Notes: generated by a model not told the origin, from the sequence alone. Positions 47,644 to 57,880 are shown, numbered from the stretch's first letter. The stretch is DNA of 64,000 bases from Gerris lacustris (GCA_951217055.1 OX578276.1:35302205-35366204); one strand, 5' to 3'. Numbers and translations are program-made.

Positions 47644-47932
47644 CAGTGGCGTATCCAGCGGCTAAGTCTGGGGGGGGGGGCACATTCTAAGTCAGTTTAG
47701 ATAGATTTAGCGGCAGAAGTAGAAGTCTGGGGGGGGGGGGGGGTTGTCGCAGTGGAACAAGTAAAGGGAACTACTTATTCAACAAAGCAAAAAAAAATAC
47801 GGCGGTATTTATTTTTTTTTTTTTACTATATTACTTTTTTTTTCTCTATTACTTGTTTTTACTCTATTACTTGGGTCTGGGGGGGCACGTGCCCCCTGTG
47901 CCCCCCCCCCCCCCCCCCTGGATACGCCACTG
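47644..47932. mobile_element. hAT-like MITE, 289 bp, perfect 8-bp TSD, G/C runs
   Basis: CAGTGGCGTATCCAG at the left and CTGGATACGCCACTG at the right, flanked by TTCCACGC (47636-47643 and 47933-47940). G runs of 11 and 15 lie at 47670 and 47729; an 18-C run lies at 47901-47918. It shares the CAGTGGCGTA opening with 40693-41768. Confidence 0.85.
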
Positions 47933-48065
47933 TTCCACGCATTTTGTACAGACTTCAGATAACAGACTGCAGCTGATTGACTATAGACGACAGACCACTA
48001 GATGACACACTATAGATTACAGAGTTCAGATACTACATAGATTCAGTAAAATCAATTTATTTGAT

Positions 48066-48130
48066 ACTTCTTTAGATTGTTACTATCCTCGATTTTTTTT
48101 ATAAGGGAAGTAAAAATCTAAAGAAGTGCC
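48066..48130. repeat. Minimal family E hairpin
   Basis: ACTTCTTTAGATTGTTACT faces AGTAAAAATCTAAAGAAGT across a 27-bp centre. Confidence 0.65.
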
Positions 48131-48330
48131 TTTCATTTCGACTCGGAACACGTTAAATACGTGTAAATCACAATACTTTCTCTCTTTATATACTATCTAT
48201 ATGAGAAAAGTAAATGCTTTGAATTTACTTATATTTTGTTTAAAAAAATATTTTTACCTAAAAGCTATTCAATACCCTATTTTAAATCTAAATTTGACTT
48301 ACATAAATTAACAATTTATCAGAAAATAGT

Positions 48331-49530
48331 CTGCCAATAAGTGTGGCACATAGCTTCCTCGCACCTGTTACAAGCCATTCTTGACATTTTCTAATAGTCC
48401 AGGAGATAGCGTGCAAAAAAGTGTCTGACTAACATCAAGCTAGAATTTTGTGTATAAGTAAATGTTTTGGTGCATTTTAAGAATATAATATGGTCGGCTA
48501 AGTTCGTCTGCGGGACATAGCTTGGCAATAGGCATTTGAAAAAAACAAACCGGTGGAGAGCAGTCATGTCCCGTTTTTTTTTTTTTTTTTTTGGTTAACA
48601 ATGTGATTTTCATGATCCTGAGTACAAACTTAGTTAGTAGACCAATAATCAAGTTGGTGGCAGTTTTTCACTTAATAGGTTAGTAAGTCAAATATTACTC
48701 CAAATCAAAGTGTCCTCCTGTCAAGGGACAATCTACCATCAACATGAATTTTGGTCTATTAACTAAGTTTGTACTTAGGATCATAAACATCACATTGTCC
48801 AACAAAAAGGGTTGGACATGGACGCTCTCCACCGGATTGTTTTTTTCAAATGCCTATTGCCAAGCTATGTCCCGCAGACGAACCTAGCCGATCATATTAT
48901 ATTCTTAAAAGCATTTAAGAATATAATATTATAAGAAGCACCAAAACATTTACTTGTATACAAAATTCTAGCTTGATGTTAGTCAGACACTTTTTTGCAC
49001 GCTATCTCCTGGACTATAATTTATTTAATTATTTACCCCGTTTGTTTAATTTGTCAAAATTGATTTGATTTTTTTATATGAATTAAAGTATAATTTCTGC
49101 AAAAGTAAAAGAGTGTAGACGGTTGAAATTAATCGGTGCTCTTTGCGGTTTACTTTCGACAAACCATCCAAATTTTATAATAATCAGATGAGTCCTTTTG
49201 AAGCTATAGGTGTAAATAAATAAATGTTTGTGCGCATGTGGAAGATAAACAAGTGAGCGGAGATGGTTGAAACTTATATGGGTCCAACAATGAGCTAATT
49301 ATGACATAAAATACAAATTTAATTTAAATTGGAGGTGTAGTTTTTAAAATATGTTGGTTCGCACAAATTGAGCGACAGACCGACATACACACATGGAACC
49401 AAAAATGTTCCCTGATATCTGAAACGGATTTCTGTCTTGGAATTTTTGAAATCGGAGAAATAAAATATTTTCGTTCCTTAGAACGATCACATAAGCTTTC
49501 ATTACCTTCGGTAAGGTCGGAAGCAAAAAA
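48331..49530 (-). repeat. Repeat family B copy split by a TIR element
   Basis: The distal end (CCAATAAGTGTGGCACATAG) and the AAGCCATTCTTGACATTTTC block lie left of 48395. The remaining blocks (ATTTACCCCGTTTGTT, TTTGTGCGCATGTGG, CCGACATACACACATGG, GGAAGC end at 49520) lie right of 49016. Confidence 0.75.
48395..49016. mobile_element. TIR element, 622 bp, TAA target duplication
   Basis: TAGTCCAGGAGATAGCGTGC opens it and the complement closes it; TAA flanks both sides (48392-48394, 49017-49019). The arms stay complementary for about 200 bp or more (AGCTTGGCAATAGGCATTTG and its complement near 48851). A 3-bp TAA duplication is consistent with PIF/Harbinger-type insertion. No ORF. The split of family B gives the order of events. 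Confidence 0.75.
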
Positions 49531-50126
49531 GTTTATTATTTTAACAAAACTATTAATTTAACAATGAAGTAATGCTTATACTTATCGCTGCAATTGGTCA
49601 TTCATTAATCATTTTTATTTTTAATTAGGACGTTTTTAAAAAGTTTTAGATAAAATAGTATTCCAGACACAAATTGAAATAAAGTGAGATAAGACGACAA
49701 GATAACAAAAAATAAAAATAGGATGACATAAAATGACAAGTCGTTAACACATACCTACTATACGTATAATAATAAAGAAAGCAATAAAAAATTATTGTTG
49801 ACAAACATAACATGATTATGAGTACGTAACAGTTTATTTATGCAAATAAGAGATAAATTATTATTATATAAAACATTTTACCTAGTTTTAGCTAAGAACA
49901 AATTAATTTTTAGTTAATGATACTGTTAAATGAAAATCTCAGACATAAAATCTTACGTTAAAATAAATAAAGTGTTAAAAACTTTAATTTAAAAAATTAA
50001 GTGTTAAAATAAATAAATATTGAATAAAGTAAATTGAAGTTTATCAAAGTGTTTATTTAATCAATTGTTAATGTAAAATATGGTTTTTTAAAAAGTAAAA
50101 TTAAATTATTTTTCGCGACTCATTAT
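49531..50126. other. AT-rich stretch, nothing recognised
   Basis: Low-complexity sequence only. Confidence 0.4.
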
Positions 50127-50264
50127 GAAAGAGGTGTAGTTCAAAAACCAAAAAACTTCTGGATGTTTGGTACAACAAACAAAATTATAATATTATAACA
50201 AAATTATAATATTATAACAAAATTATAATATTGTGTGAAAACGTTTTTGAACTACACCTATTTC
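50127..50264. mobile_element. Small TIR element with internal tandem repeat
   Basis: GAAAGAGGTGTAGTTCAAAA and TTTTTGAACTACACCTATTTC are inverted ends. The centre has three copies of AACAAAATTATAATATTAT. No clear target duplication. Confidence 0.6.
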
Positions 50265-51198
50265 ATGATAAATAACATTTACTGAATTTAACTTGTTCTC
50301 AACAATAAATGTATAATTGTATGTTTATTATAATGTAGTATATATTGAAGAAATATAGTGTTTATTTTAGGCTTTTTTATTGTAAAGTTAGATATATTGA
50401 GAAATAGTGTTTATTTAAAGAATTTGTACAGCAAATTTATTTCAATTAAGAAAAATAGGGATTACTTAAGACATTTTAACTATAAAGATAGATATATGTG
50501 TTAAAAAGCAATGTCTCTACTTAAGGATTTATTTAAAAAGTAAGATATATTAGATAAGATACATTTAAAAGTAAAATATATTAAAAGAAATAGTGTTTAT
50601 TTATGGTATTTTTATTCTAAAGTTAGATTATTAATTAACAATATCTATTGATATACATTTATTTTAGTATATTTTTGAAAAAAATTAATACATCTATATG
50701 TCGATTAATTAATATTTAAAGTCGTTACTTCAAGTAATTGTTTTTCTTAATAGCATAGTACGGAAAATTCATAAATATTGCAATTAACCCTTCAGAAATG
50801 TAATGGCAACTCTATTAAGTAAGTATATTTCTAAGTTACAACTTAAAATTGCATAATCCTTTTAAAGTCATAAGTTAACAACATAATATGTTTTTAATTG
50901 AACTTAATACATTGAATTAACTTAATAATTTGCTAATTTATACATATAAAGCCTGAGCCCCCCCCCCCCCCCTGCTACCCCGTTTGGTTTGATTAAATCT
51001 TATAACTGTTATCAAGATTATAAAGTAAGTTTCATATATAAAATCAGCACAGCAACATTCTTTAGAGGTAGACTCGGAAGGAAAATGAAAACAACATACT
51101 TATTAGGGTTATCTTCTACCTTGAGGTGTGGAATAAAACCAAAAAGATTTCCTACTGCATCTTTCCATTAATAGGGTTGGAGTACTATTTCACTATGG
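50265..51198. other. AT-rich stretch with one C run
   Basis: A 15-C run lies at 50958-50972. The 60-codon frame at 50989-51171 has no recognisable features. Confidence 0.4.
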
Positions 51199-51480
51199 GC
51201 CGGGGAGCCAGGGTGGCCGAGGTCGTAAAGACACCGCTCAGCTATCACTGAGTCGAGGCAGCTCGAGGTCGTGGGTTCGATCCCGGGCCGTGATACACTG
51301 AATGCATCTATGAATCATCGCGGACGGAGCAGGGCGAGGGACACCCCCTGAGGGGTTCTCTTCCCCCACGTCGTCTAGTGGGTTCGATCCGTGTCATGAG
51401 ATGTGATCTGTATCTATGGTTCGAGGTCGGAGTAGGGCGAGGGGACCCCCTGAGGGGTCCCCTCGCCCCCCTCGCCCCCC
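51199..51480 (+). repeat. tRNA-derived SINE-like sequence with duplicated body
   Basis: An A-box-like TGGCCGAGGTCG (51214-51225) and a B-box GGGTTCGATCCC (51273-51284) are spaced as in a class II (Ser/Leu-type) tRNA, with a GAG-rich variable region. The B-box block and following AGGGCGAGGG...CCCTGAGGGG block recur about 106 bp on (GGGTTCGATCC at 51379), so the body is duplicated. The anticodon arm (CTCAG/CTGAG) does not close a 7-nt loop, so I do not call a functional tRNA. Confidence 0.5.
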
Positions 51481-51481
51481 C

Positions 51482-51651
51482 TAGAACCGTCCTCGAATTG
51501 GCTGTTGGAACAAACCTTATATGAGCGTGCTTCAAAGTGTGCATGGGGGGGCGAGGGGACCCCCTGAGGGGTCCCCTCGCCCCCCCATGCACACTTTGAA
51601 GCATGCTCATATAAGGTTTGTTCCAACAGCCAATTCGAGGACGGTTCTAGA
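51482..51651. repeat. 170-bp near-perfect palindrome
   Basis: The left arm starts CTAGAACCGTCCTCGAATTG and continues CTGTTGGAACAAACC...GTGCATGGGGGGGCGAGGGGA. The right arm is the reverse complement, ending GGACGGTTCTAG. The centre is CCCCCTGAGGGGT. Only one or two arm bases differ (GAGCGTGC against GCATGCTC). Open frames across it are by-products. Confidence 0.85.
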
Positions 51652-52294
51652 ACCAGTTCAGGATTTTTTAATGCGCATGCGTCTATGAGGACTGGTTCAG
51701 AACTGATTCAAAAAGAGGAGCCTGTTGGAACGATTTTAGAACTCTTTCAGAACTGCAACCTTCATGTTACCTCTCTTTATCTTGTTTTTATTTTCCTCTT
51801 CGTATCTCTCTACTTGTTTTGTTTATGTTCACTCAGAAATGGATTACTTACGTGAACATATTCTATTGTTAAACTCAACATTATAAGAATGCACATTAGG
51901 GCAAATAGTTTTTAAAATTACAAATTTATCACACTGTCATTTCTGAATGATTTTATTTCGCTCTCACATTTGGGATTCGTCAGGCTCGTAGCATTCTGTC
52001 TTTTAGTTTCAGTTGCCTATTAAAAATTTGTTTGTATAAATTGTAATTTTTTTAAACATTAACTGTTAAATCATATAAAAGTACCGGTGTGGAAATCCTA
52101 CACATGACTTCCATGAAATGTTGTGGAGTCAATACGCGATCAAGAGAGAACTCAGTATTTACACCCATTTTCATGGAAGTAAAAACATTAAAATGCCAAT
52201 ATCTCCAAAACCACTTGTGCCCAAAAAGTATAGGTACAATCTACCAAATAGGACACATAATAATATATACCCCAAATAATATAAAAATCAAATA

Positions 52295-52770
52295 ATGTCT
52301 ACTGAAGTTATCGTCGACAGACCGATTTCGTGCTTAAGTGACTACAGCTCCGAAACGTCGTTAGCTACGATGTTCGGGTTTGTCGCCATCAGTTTTTCCG
52401 ACAAAAGTTGTAAAAAATGTCGCAAACCGCATCTCAATACGATATCTTGAAGCGATATGTTATTAAAGGTTTAGTTACATACGAATACGTACATACAGAC
52501 GTATATGAAACAGATTTTAATGATATCCCCGGGTTCGTAAGACCCCTCCTTCACAGAGATCTCGGAATCAAGTTTCGGTTGATAAAATGCGAATTTTATC
52601 TTGGCTTATTAAAAATAAACCCTTATATAAGAAAAGGTCAACCACACATTAAGAAATATTTACAAATAAAGGGTTCAAAACTACAAACAAGAAAATTAAA
52701 AGAACAATTATCTGTTGTTTTTTTTCTTGTCTGTAAATCATTGGCGGATGTACAGACAAAAAGATCGTAG
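52295..52770 (+). CDS. Overlapping open frames of unknown identity; possible 5' exon of the peptidase gene
   Basis: ATG at 52295 opens 51 codons beginning MSTEVIVDRPISCLSDYS. A second frame from ATG 52417 runs 117 codons (MSQTASQYDILKRYVIKGLV at the start). The first has balanced codon use and could be the first coding exon of the metallopeptidase gene: a TTAA|GTGACT donor near 52337 leaves one base, the phase needed by the exon at 53942. Neither protein is recognised, and the segment lies between two SINE-like clusters, so mobile origin is equally possible. Confidence 0.25.
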
Positions 52771-53029
52771 GTAATTCTTATAAAGGACTCAAAGTCGCTA
52801 TGAGAAATTTTAATTATCATGAGGAATAAATAATATATAAAATATAAATTATATTTTATTATTCCAATATACTATCATGATAAAAAATAATACGTAAAGA
52901 AGAAAGAAAGAAGTAGTATAAATATTAACTGAGGAGAGAGAAACAAAACACGCTAGGAAACAGAAGATATATCATGAAAAGAAACGAAAACATATGTTAG
53001 GTTATAGTTGAACAGTAGTAGTAGTGTAA

Positions 53030-53300
53030 CCTACACGCCTCCGTATATTAGTATTAGTAGTTCTGGTCGAGTTCCTGCTTCAGTCCGGGAACTGTTTTCA
53101 CGGTTCTAGGACTGTCCCAGAACCGTTCGTCTTTCTGTTGGAACACGGGACTAAAAGTTCCAGAACCGTCCGAGAAGCGTGTAGGAACGGTCTTTCGATA
53201 CTGCGCATGCTCCTGGCAGTTCTAGAACCGTCCGAGGCTCTGTTGGAACAAACCTATAGCTTACTAATGACCACACCGCATACTCGCTTCGGCGGTACAA
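53030..53300 (+). repeat. SINE-like cluster with GTTCTAGAACCGTCC words
   Basis: AGTTCTAGAACCGTCCGAGG and CTGTTGGAACAAACC recur from the palindrome at 51482-51651; several GTTCC/AGAACCGT words are scattered. CACTATGGGCCGGGG occurs at 51191 and again at 53446, bracketing the 2.2-kb interval. Confidence 0.45.
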
Positions 53301-53941
53301 TGTACAAATGTATGATGTGTGAAGTAGCTGGAACTCTCCACCACGGGGAAGTAAAATGGATCCACTGTAGGCCTGATTGCGAGGTTCGAACAAGTGGTTC
53401 GTCCTACCCGTCTAGTAGGAAGTACTAGGTAACTACTACTACTTCACTATGGGCCGGGGTGTCAGACCCTCCATGGGATTATTTTCCTCCCTCTAGGACT
53501 CTAAGACTTCTCCCTTCACATATGTCTTCTTTGGCTCTTTACGGCAAACGGTCCCTGTCAATACTATTAATGCGTCAAACCATCAAAGTCAAGAGTTCGA
53601 TACTGTTATCAATATGGGTTAAACTTCGAAGCTCAGTCTTAAAGTGAAGCTCTTCTTCCAATCCCTCCGGTTTCTCCGAAACCTCTACCATCCGCAGGTA
53701 CCGTGGCTTGAATTCGATTCTGGCTTTTCTTAATCAAAGTTAAGAATGATAGCCGTACGTCATTATGACTATGTAAATCTTCTGTTATATTAATTTTTGT
53801 ACAATCTTCAGCTTTACTGATGAATTCCGTATTCTTGTCTTAAAAATGTTAGACGTACCTTCCTACTTCACTCACTTACTTCACTCTTATGAGTAAGGGT
53901 AGTGGTCTTAAATCAATATGATTTTTTTAAATCTGTTTCAG
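53301..53941. other. Stretch up to the first certain peptidase exon, no exon seen
   Basis: It has a second CACTATGGGCCGGGG word and SINE-like remnants (TTCGATTCTGG near 53713). Presumed first-intron sequence. Confidence 0.35.
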
Positions 53942-54026
53942 GAGATATTTCAAGTTCTACACTGAACACTGTCTCAGGATCATGTAGCCAACAAGTACTT
54001 CTACAGAAGAAATCTATTATTCCTAT
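53942..54026 (+). CDS. Peptidase exon a (cytoplasmic tail)
   Basis: 85 nt. AAATCTGTTTCAG acceptor; TCCTAT|GTAAGT donor. Starts DISSSTLNTVSGSCSQQ after a split codon. Only this frame is open. An exon with phase 1 must precede it. Confidence 0.75.
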
Positions 54027-56072
54027 GTAAGTTTTTACTTTTATGTAAAAAAATAAATTTAAAAGTATTGATTATAGTTAAATTAATATATCCAGTCTAA
54101 AAAAATTGCACAGGATATACAGAATAAAAACAACCAGAAACTGGCACAAATTAGGTGTCGAGTCCAACGTACTTTATATATATTCAAGTTAATTAAGTCC
54201 AGAGGTGTCTTCTGGCTTTTGGAGACCTCGCCAAACACAATAATACACTTTTTTTTATATATATTTGACTAGATTTTATAAATAGCTATTTGATAGTTAT
54301 GTAATTGTTTGTTACAGATTTAAAAGAACTCCAAGAAACAGGCTGGAACTGTTTCTACTCGTAACAGCAATCCTAGCTTTCCTACTTTTACTAGCTTTAA
54401 TTATATCTCTTTGTTTATGTAAGCATAATAACACCTGTTTCTAACTATCAGCTGTTATAATTAATATTCATCTAGTAGATAAGAGAATTATGTAATAAAA
54501 ACAAGCTTTCTTTGTTCTATATGATATGATGATTGATGTGCATTTGTGTTTCAGTATTACGATCCGATGAAAAATTATGTTTATCCAGCCAATGCGTCCG
54601 CTCAGGTGATATTTTAGATTTAATTTGATGTCTAGTTTTTTTTAATTGTTTTTTTATTATTGTGTGCCTGTTTAATATATCATGAACTAATTATTTATTT
54701 GATTTTATTATCACTTGAAAAATATAAATCTTTTACATGATCTTGAAAGCTACAAACTTTGAAACTATTAGGATCAAACGCCAGTGTTGCCTAAAAAAAT
54801 ATATAATCGTTTTAATCAGGGGTTCTCAACTTTTTTCTTCATCGACCTCCTTGCATTTTTCCATTAATATATATAGCATAAAAAGCAATACGTACTAATA
54901 ATTGCACTTAAAAATCTTAAAGACAACAATTTTGGGCTAAGAACTCGAACCAAAAATTAAAAGAAGTGGTTTCATACTTGATTTCAGATATATCGATTTT
55001 GTAAATGGGCAATAAGTTCGATGTTTATTATTTTGGTCATTGTGTGATATATTGATATGTATTTATCTTTTTAAATATTTGCCCTGAAATTACCTATCAT
55101 CGTATAGTCAGTATAGCTAACATAACATATCTTCTTTTAATTGATTTAAGTATTCAGTGTAAAGTTTCTAAAACATTCAAAACAAATATATGTTCACCTG
55201 TAGTGTACATTTGTAACAGTTTGCTAAAAGAAATTCTTCTGTCATTTCTCTTAATCTGAAGCTATAATATCGAACATGTAACATCAAAATAAAAATACTG
55301 TTTCTACAAAAAGTGGATTCATCCAGCTACACAGAAAATTTACTGTTTTGCCATTCACGAATTAAGGATTTTTTAGTATCTTCTGACATTTCATTCATAG
55401 GACGTTGTATGCAGGAATTACTGTGCGGAATACTTTTTAAAACTGGTTCAGGGTTCATTTTCATGACAGTTTTTATTTCCTCTTTTATTGCTGTGAACGA
55501 TATTATTTTTTCACGACTGGTATGTGGATATCCGGCTTTTGCAATTAACAAATAAATAATTGTAAGAAGCTTCTAATCCACCATTATTTACAGAAGTTAA
55601 CGGCTTAAGAAATGATTTAATTTCTGCTTTAGAACGATACGCTAATTTTTCTTTTAGATTCTTGAAATAATCAATATTCAAACCTTTTAAATTTATCAAC
55701 GACCCCCAATAGAACCCTGGATACTATAGACCCCATTTAAATTTCCATAGACCTGAGAGGTCCACCTGAACCCCGTTGGGAATCCCTGGTTTAAATAAAA
55801 CTATAGATCTACAAATCTACCGCTCTTTCAACTCCGCTTAAATATTTACACACGTGACACCATGTTTTATATTGTACGAAGATTAATATTCTTTTGATTT
55901 CCTTTTACAGCTGCCAATTACCTAGATTCAATGGACAAGCATGTAGATCCATGCGAGAATTTCTACAAGTATTCGTGTGGCAAGTGGTCATCAGCTCATG
56001 ATCTTAGAGATCCGAACGTCTACAATGATTGGTTTATTGATCGATTCTGGCTTCAAATGAAAAACATAAAAG
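53942..56072 (+). CDS. Neprilysin-like M13 zinc metallopeptidase, 5' part of gene (four exons)
   Basis: M13 peptidases are type II membrane enzymes that cleave extracellular peptides. The exons 53942-54026, 54318-54418, 54555-54605 and 55911-56072 have GT/AG borders and join in frame without a stop. In order: a cytoplasmic tail; a basic KRTPRNR stretch followed by about 25 hydrophobic residues (signal anchor, positive side in); C-L-S-S-Q-C-V, the first ectodomain cysteines; and LDSMDKHVDPCENFYKYSCG, the M13 N-terminal signature (M-D-x-x-V-x-P-C-x-x-F-Y-x-Y-x-C-G-x-W). The HExxH and ExxxD exons are outside the window. The start codon is unresolved (see 52295). Intron 3 holds an hAT relic; the following intron holds Harbinger and BEL/Pao elements. 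Which family member (neprilysin, ECE) cannot be told. Confidence 0.88.
54318..54418 (+). CDS. Peptidase exon b (membrane anchor)
   Basis: 101 nt. TTTGTTACAG acceptor; TTTAT|GTAAGC donor. Encodes FKRTPRNRLELF and then a leucine-rich transmembrane segment. Confidence 0.85.
54555..54605 (+). CDS. Peptidase exon c (stalk with cysteines)
   Basis: 51 nt. TGTGTTTCAG acceptor; GCTCAG|GTGATA donor. Encodes LRSDEKLCLSSQCVRS; the two cysteines match the conserved C-x(4)-C-V start of M13 ectodomains. Confidence 0.85.
54817..55788. mobile_element. hAT (Buster/ZBED-like) element in peptidase intron
   Basis: The ends CAGGGGTTCTCAAC and GTTGGGAATCCCTG are near-perfect inverted repeats. The flanks GTTTTAAT (54809-54816) and GTTTAAAT (55789-55796) are an 8-bp target duplication with one change. 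Inside on the minus strand is a transposase remnant (55327-55699). The 972-bp length and broken ORF show it is dead. Confidence 0.8.
55327..55699 (-). pseudogene. hAT transposase fragment (ZBED5/SCAND3-like)
   Basis: Two overlapping minus frames: one with LKGLNIDYFKNLKEKLAYRS and GGLEASYNYLF (55511-55699), the other with LIAKAGYPHTSREKIISF, then PMNEMSEDTKKSLIREWQNS (55327-55551). The order L-x-x-x-x-L-D-x-F-K, L-E-A-S-Y, I-A-K-A-x-x-P-H-T, M-S-E-D-x-K matches the N-terminal half of Buster-type hAT transposases and related host proteins. A frameshift separates the two. The catalytic part is absent. Confidence 0.7.
55911..56072 (+). CDS. Peptidase exon d (start of M13 N-terminal domain)
   Basis: 162 nt. 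CCTTTTACAG acceptor; ATAAAAG|GTTAGT donor. Contains LDSMDKHVDPCENFYKYSCG and a following K-W; ends in phase 1. This is the most diagnostic exon of the gene. Confidence 0.9.
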
Positions 56073-56972
56073 GTTAGTGAAACATTGACAATTATTTTTG
56101 AAATTATGTTAAAATAAATGAGGCTATTGGTATTTAATTTAGACCATTTGAAACATATTATGGATTTTTTAAAGAAATAAAAATGTTTATGTAAAAAAGG
56201 GCTGGTCTATTTTTCCTAAAAAGTTTAGAAAAAATCCTATTAAAATATTTTTTTTTTAATCATTTTGTGGATTAGTTCTACTTTCTACTTATCTTTCTGC
56301 TTGGCACCTCAAATATTAAATATAATTAAAACGAATTAAGGAAATCCTAAGTTAATATTTCTTTGTAAATTTTATGGAGGTTTAGATTTTTGTTACATTT
56401 TGTTCAGGTTATAATAATTTTTAGTATTATTATATCCATGGTGGTCCAAAAGTCTCCACTCTCCTCAACTTTAACGGTTTGAGATAAATTTTGAATGGCT
56501 TGAGATAAATTAATGAATCTTGGAGGATCTGTACCATGTTAAGGTAAATTAGTATTCATCTACTCACGTGCTAGGGGCAACCACCCTTTTAGCCCCTAGG
56601 CCACTCAACTTCAAAATTTCAAATTGGAGTGTGTATTTTTTATAGCAGATTTGGATTCAATGGTGAAAAACAATACAATTTTTACTTTTTTTATGTCCAA
56701 TATTTTCCTCCCTATATGGGGGGGGGGGGGGGGCAAAGATTAAAAAATTACCCTTCTGCGAAAATAGAAAAAAACAAACTAGTAGGTATCGTTGTAAAAT
56801 CTAAACAGTTGAGATAAATTAATGAAATTTATTCAAGTACGTTAAGATATTGAAAGTCAAAACATAGTTTGGACACAGAAGAATTTACGCTTATGATTTT
56901 TTGAAACATTTACTACGGCTTTTAGTCTGATAGTAAGTATTTCCTTACTGCTTAAGCAATTTGCAAAGCTCT
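56073..56972. other. Intron sequence, nothing recognised
   Basis: It includes a 16-G run at 56718-56733 and a repeated TTGAGATAAATTAATGAA word (about 56499 and 56809). No further peptidase exon seen. Confidence 0.45.
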
Positions 56973-57209
56973 CTAAAATTGGCGCATTTTATGAGCTTTA
57001 ATATGTCGCCTTGGCCGCCCAGATATATTTGGTTTTTTGGCGTTTACAGACCTAAATGCGTTCCTAGTCGGTTTATCATAAAGTACATTTTTCGTGAAAC
57101 GAGACAGAGCGTTCATGATTTCGTTTATTAATGATTGATAGTTACTAACTATTGAAAATGCATATGAAAGTGGGTTTTCTCTGACAATGAGCTCAATGCC
57201 AGGAGGTCC
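56973..57209 (-). pseudogene. Degraded protein-like frame, unidentified
   Basis: On the minus strand 78 codons are open after a stop. They read GPPGIELIVRENPLSYAFSI near the start, then MNALSRFTKNVLYDKPTRNA, and end with a basic KPNISGRPRRHIKAHKMRQF. After the stop the sequence continues protein-like in another frame (RELCKLLKQ). A GRPRRHIK-type basic motif suggests a DNA-binding or transposon protein, but I do not recognise it. Confidence 0.35.
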
Positions 57210-57713
57210 TTATCTCTTCTTGATTTAATAAATAGACAAACAATAACACATCTTCAAAACAGTCTCATTTCTGAACTGACTATCATTGGTTGCACATCGC
57301 TTTTTTGTGAATTATTTTTATTTTTTTTCTTGTGAAGCAAAATTCCGTTTGATTTTTCCAACGAGGGCTTTGCAAATATGATGTTGTTTTCTTAGTGTAC
57401 ATAAAACAGAATGCACAATTGGACCAGATTATCTGTATTTTTGAAACACCGGTGAAAGAAAAGATTAACAACACTGTCAAAGCAATAATAGACGACCCAA
57501 ACCAACAAAAAAGTCAGTTAAGGTCAGAAATGAGGAGGTTTTGAATATGTTTTAGGCCAATCGGCCACCAGAAGCTGAGCGGAGTGTAGCTGAGTGTAGT
57601 TGAGTCCAAGGGGTGTGGCAACCGAAAGCTGAGCGGAGTCGAGCTGACTGTAGCGGAGTCTAGCTGACTCCGCTCTGTTTTCGTTTGCGTGAACAAAGCT
57701 AGTCCACCCAAAA

Positions 57714-57732
57714 ATGTCAACCCAACGAAAAC
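57714..57732 (+). pseudogene. Harbinger transposase start, interrupted
   Basis: ATG at 57714 opens six codons plus one base before the BEL/Pao 5' LTR. The same frame resumes at 63841. Confidence 0.6.
57728..57732 (+). repeat. BEL/Pao target-site duplication, left copy
   Basis: AAAAC directly before the 5' LTR; the same five bases follow the 3' LTR at 63836-63840. Confidence 0.9.
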
Positions 57733-57874
57733 TGTAATGGTTTTGTTATTATTTTTGATTATGTCAAGTTGTTTTTGTGACAGTTTTTTAATTGTTCTTG
57801 AAAATTATATTGAATTTGTTAAAGGGATACTTTCATATAATACGTAGTGTAGTATTTAGTGTGAGGACATCACA
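57733..57874 (+). repeat. BEL/Pao 5' LTR, 142 bp
   Basis: Begins TGTAATGGTTTTG and ends GAGGACATCACA. It is unusually short for this group. There is no AATAAA; TCATATAATACG is the only TATA-like word. It reads identical to 63694-63835. Confidence 0.95.
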
Positions 57875-57880
57875 TTAAAC

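Larger units (their letters stand above)
47413..48212 (-). repeat. Repeat family A copy split by two insertions
   Basis: Family blocks TGGACTACATTAGAATTTG, GTAGTGCCCCCAAATTTAG, TTGGGGTATGATTAATC and GCCAAATTTCATCGAAATTT lie left of the insertion at 47644-47932. Degraded sequence and the head (TATATGAGAAAAGTAAA near 48199) lie to its right. A small family E hairpin (48066-48130) is a second insertion. Confidence 0.6.
57555..57732 (+). mobile_element. PIF/Harbinger element, 5' end
   Basis: After TTA (57552-57554, a Harbinger-type target site) the element begins GGCCAATCGGCCACCAGAAG. Subterminal repeats of GCTGAGCGGAGT and TAGCTGAGTGTAG follow, with a GCGGAGTC/GACTCCGC hairpin near 57650. A transposase frame starts at 57714. 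The other end lies past the window, and the element is broken by the BEL/Pao insertion. Confidence 0.65.

Noticed and set aside
51199..51300. Possible functional tRNA gene
   Set aside because: A and B boxes are present but the anticodon arm does not form a 7-nt loop and the acceptor stem is poor; SINE origin fits better.
51308..51626. Two minus-strand frames of 100 and 70 codons with repeated peptides
   Set aside because: They are readings of the SINE-like tandem and palindrome.
55313..55555. 80-codon plus-strand frame
   Set aside because: Antisense shadow of the hAT transposase fragment.
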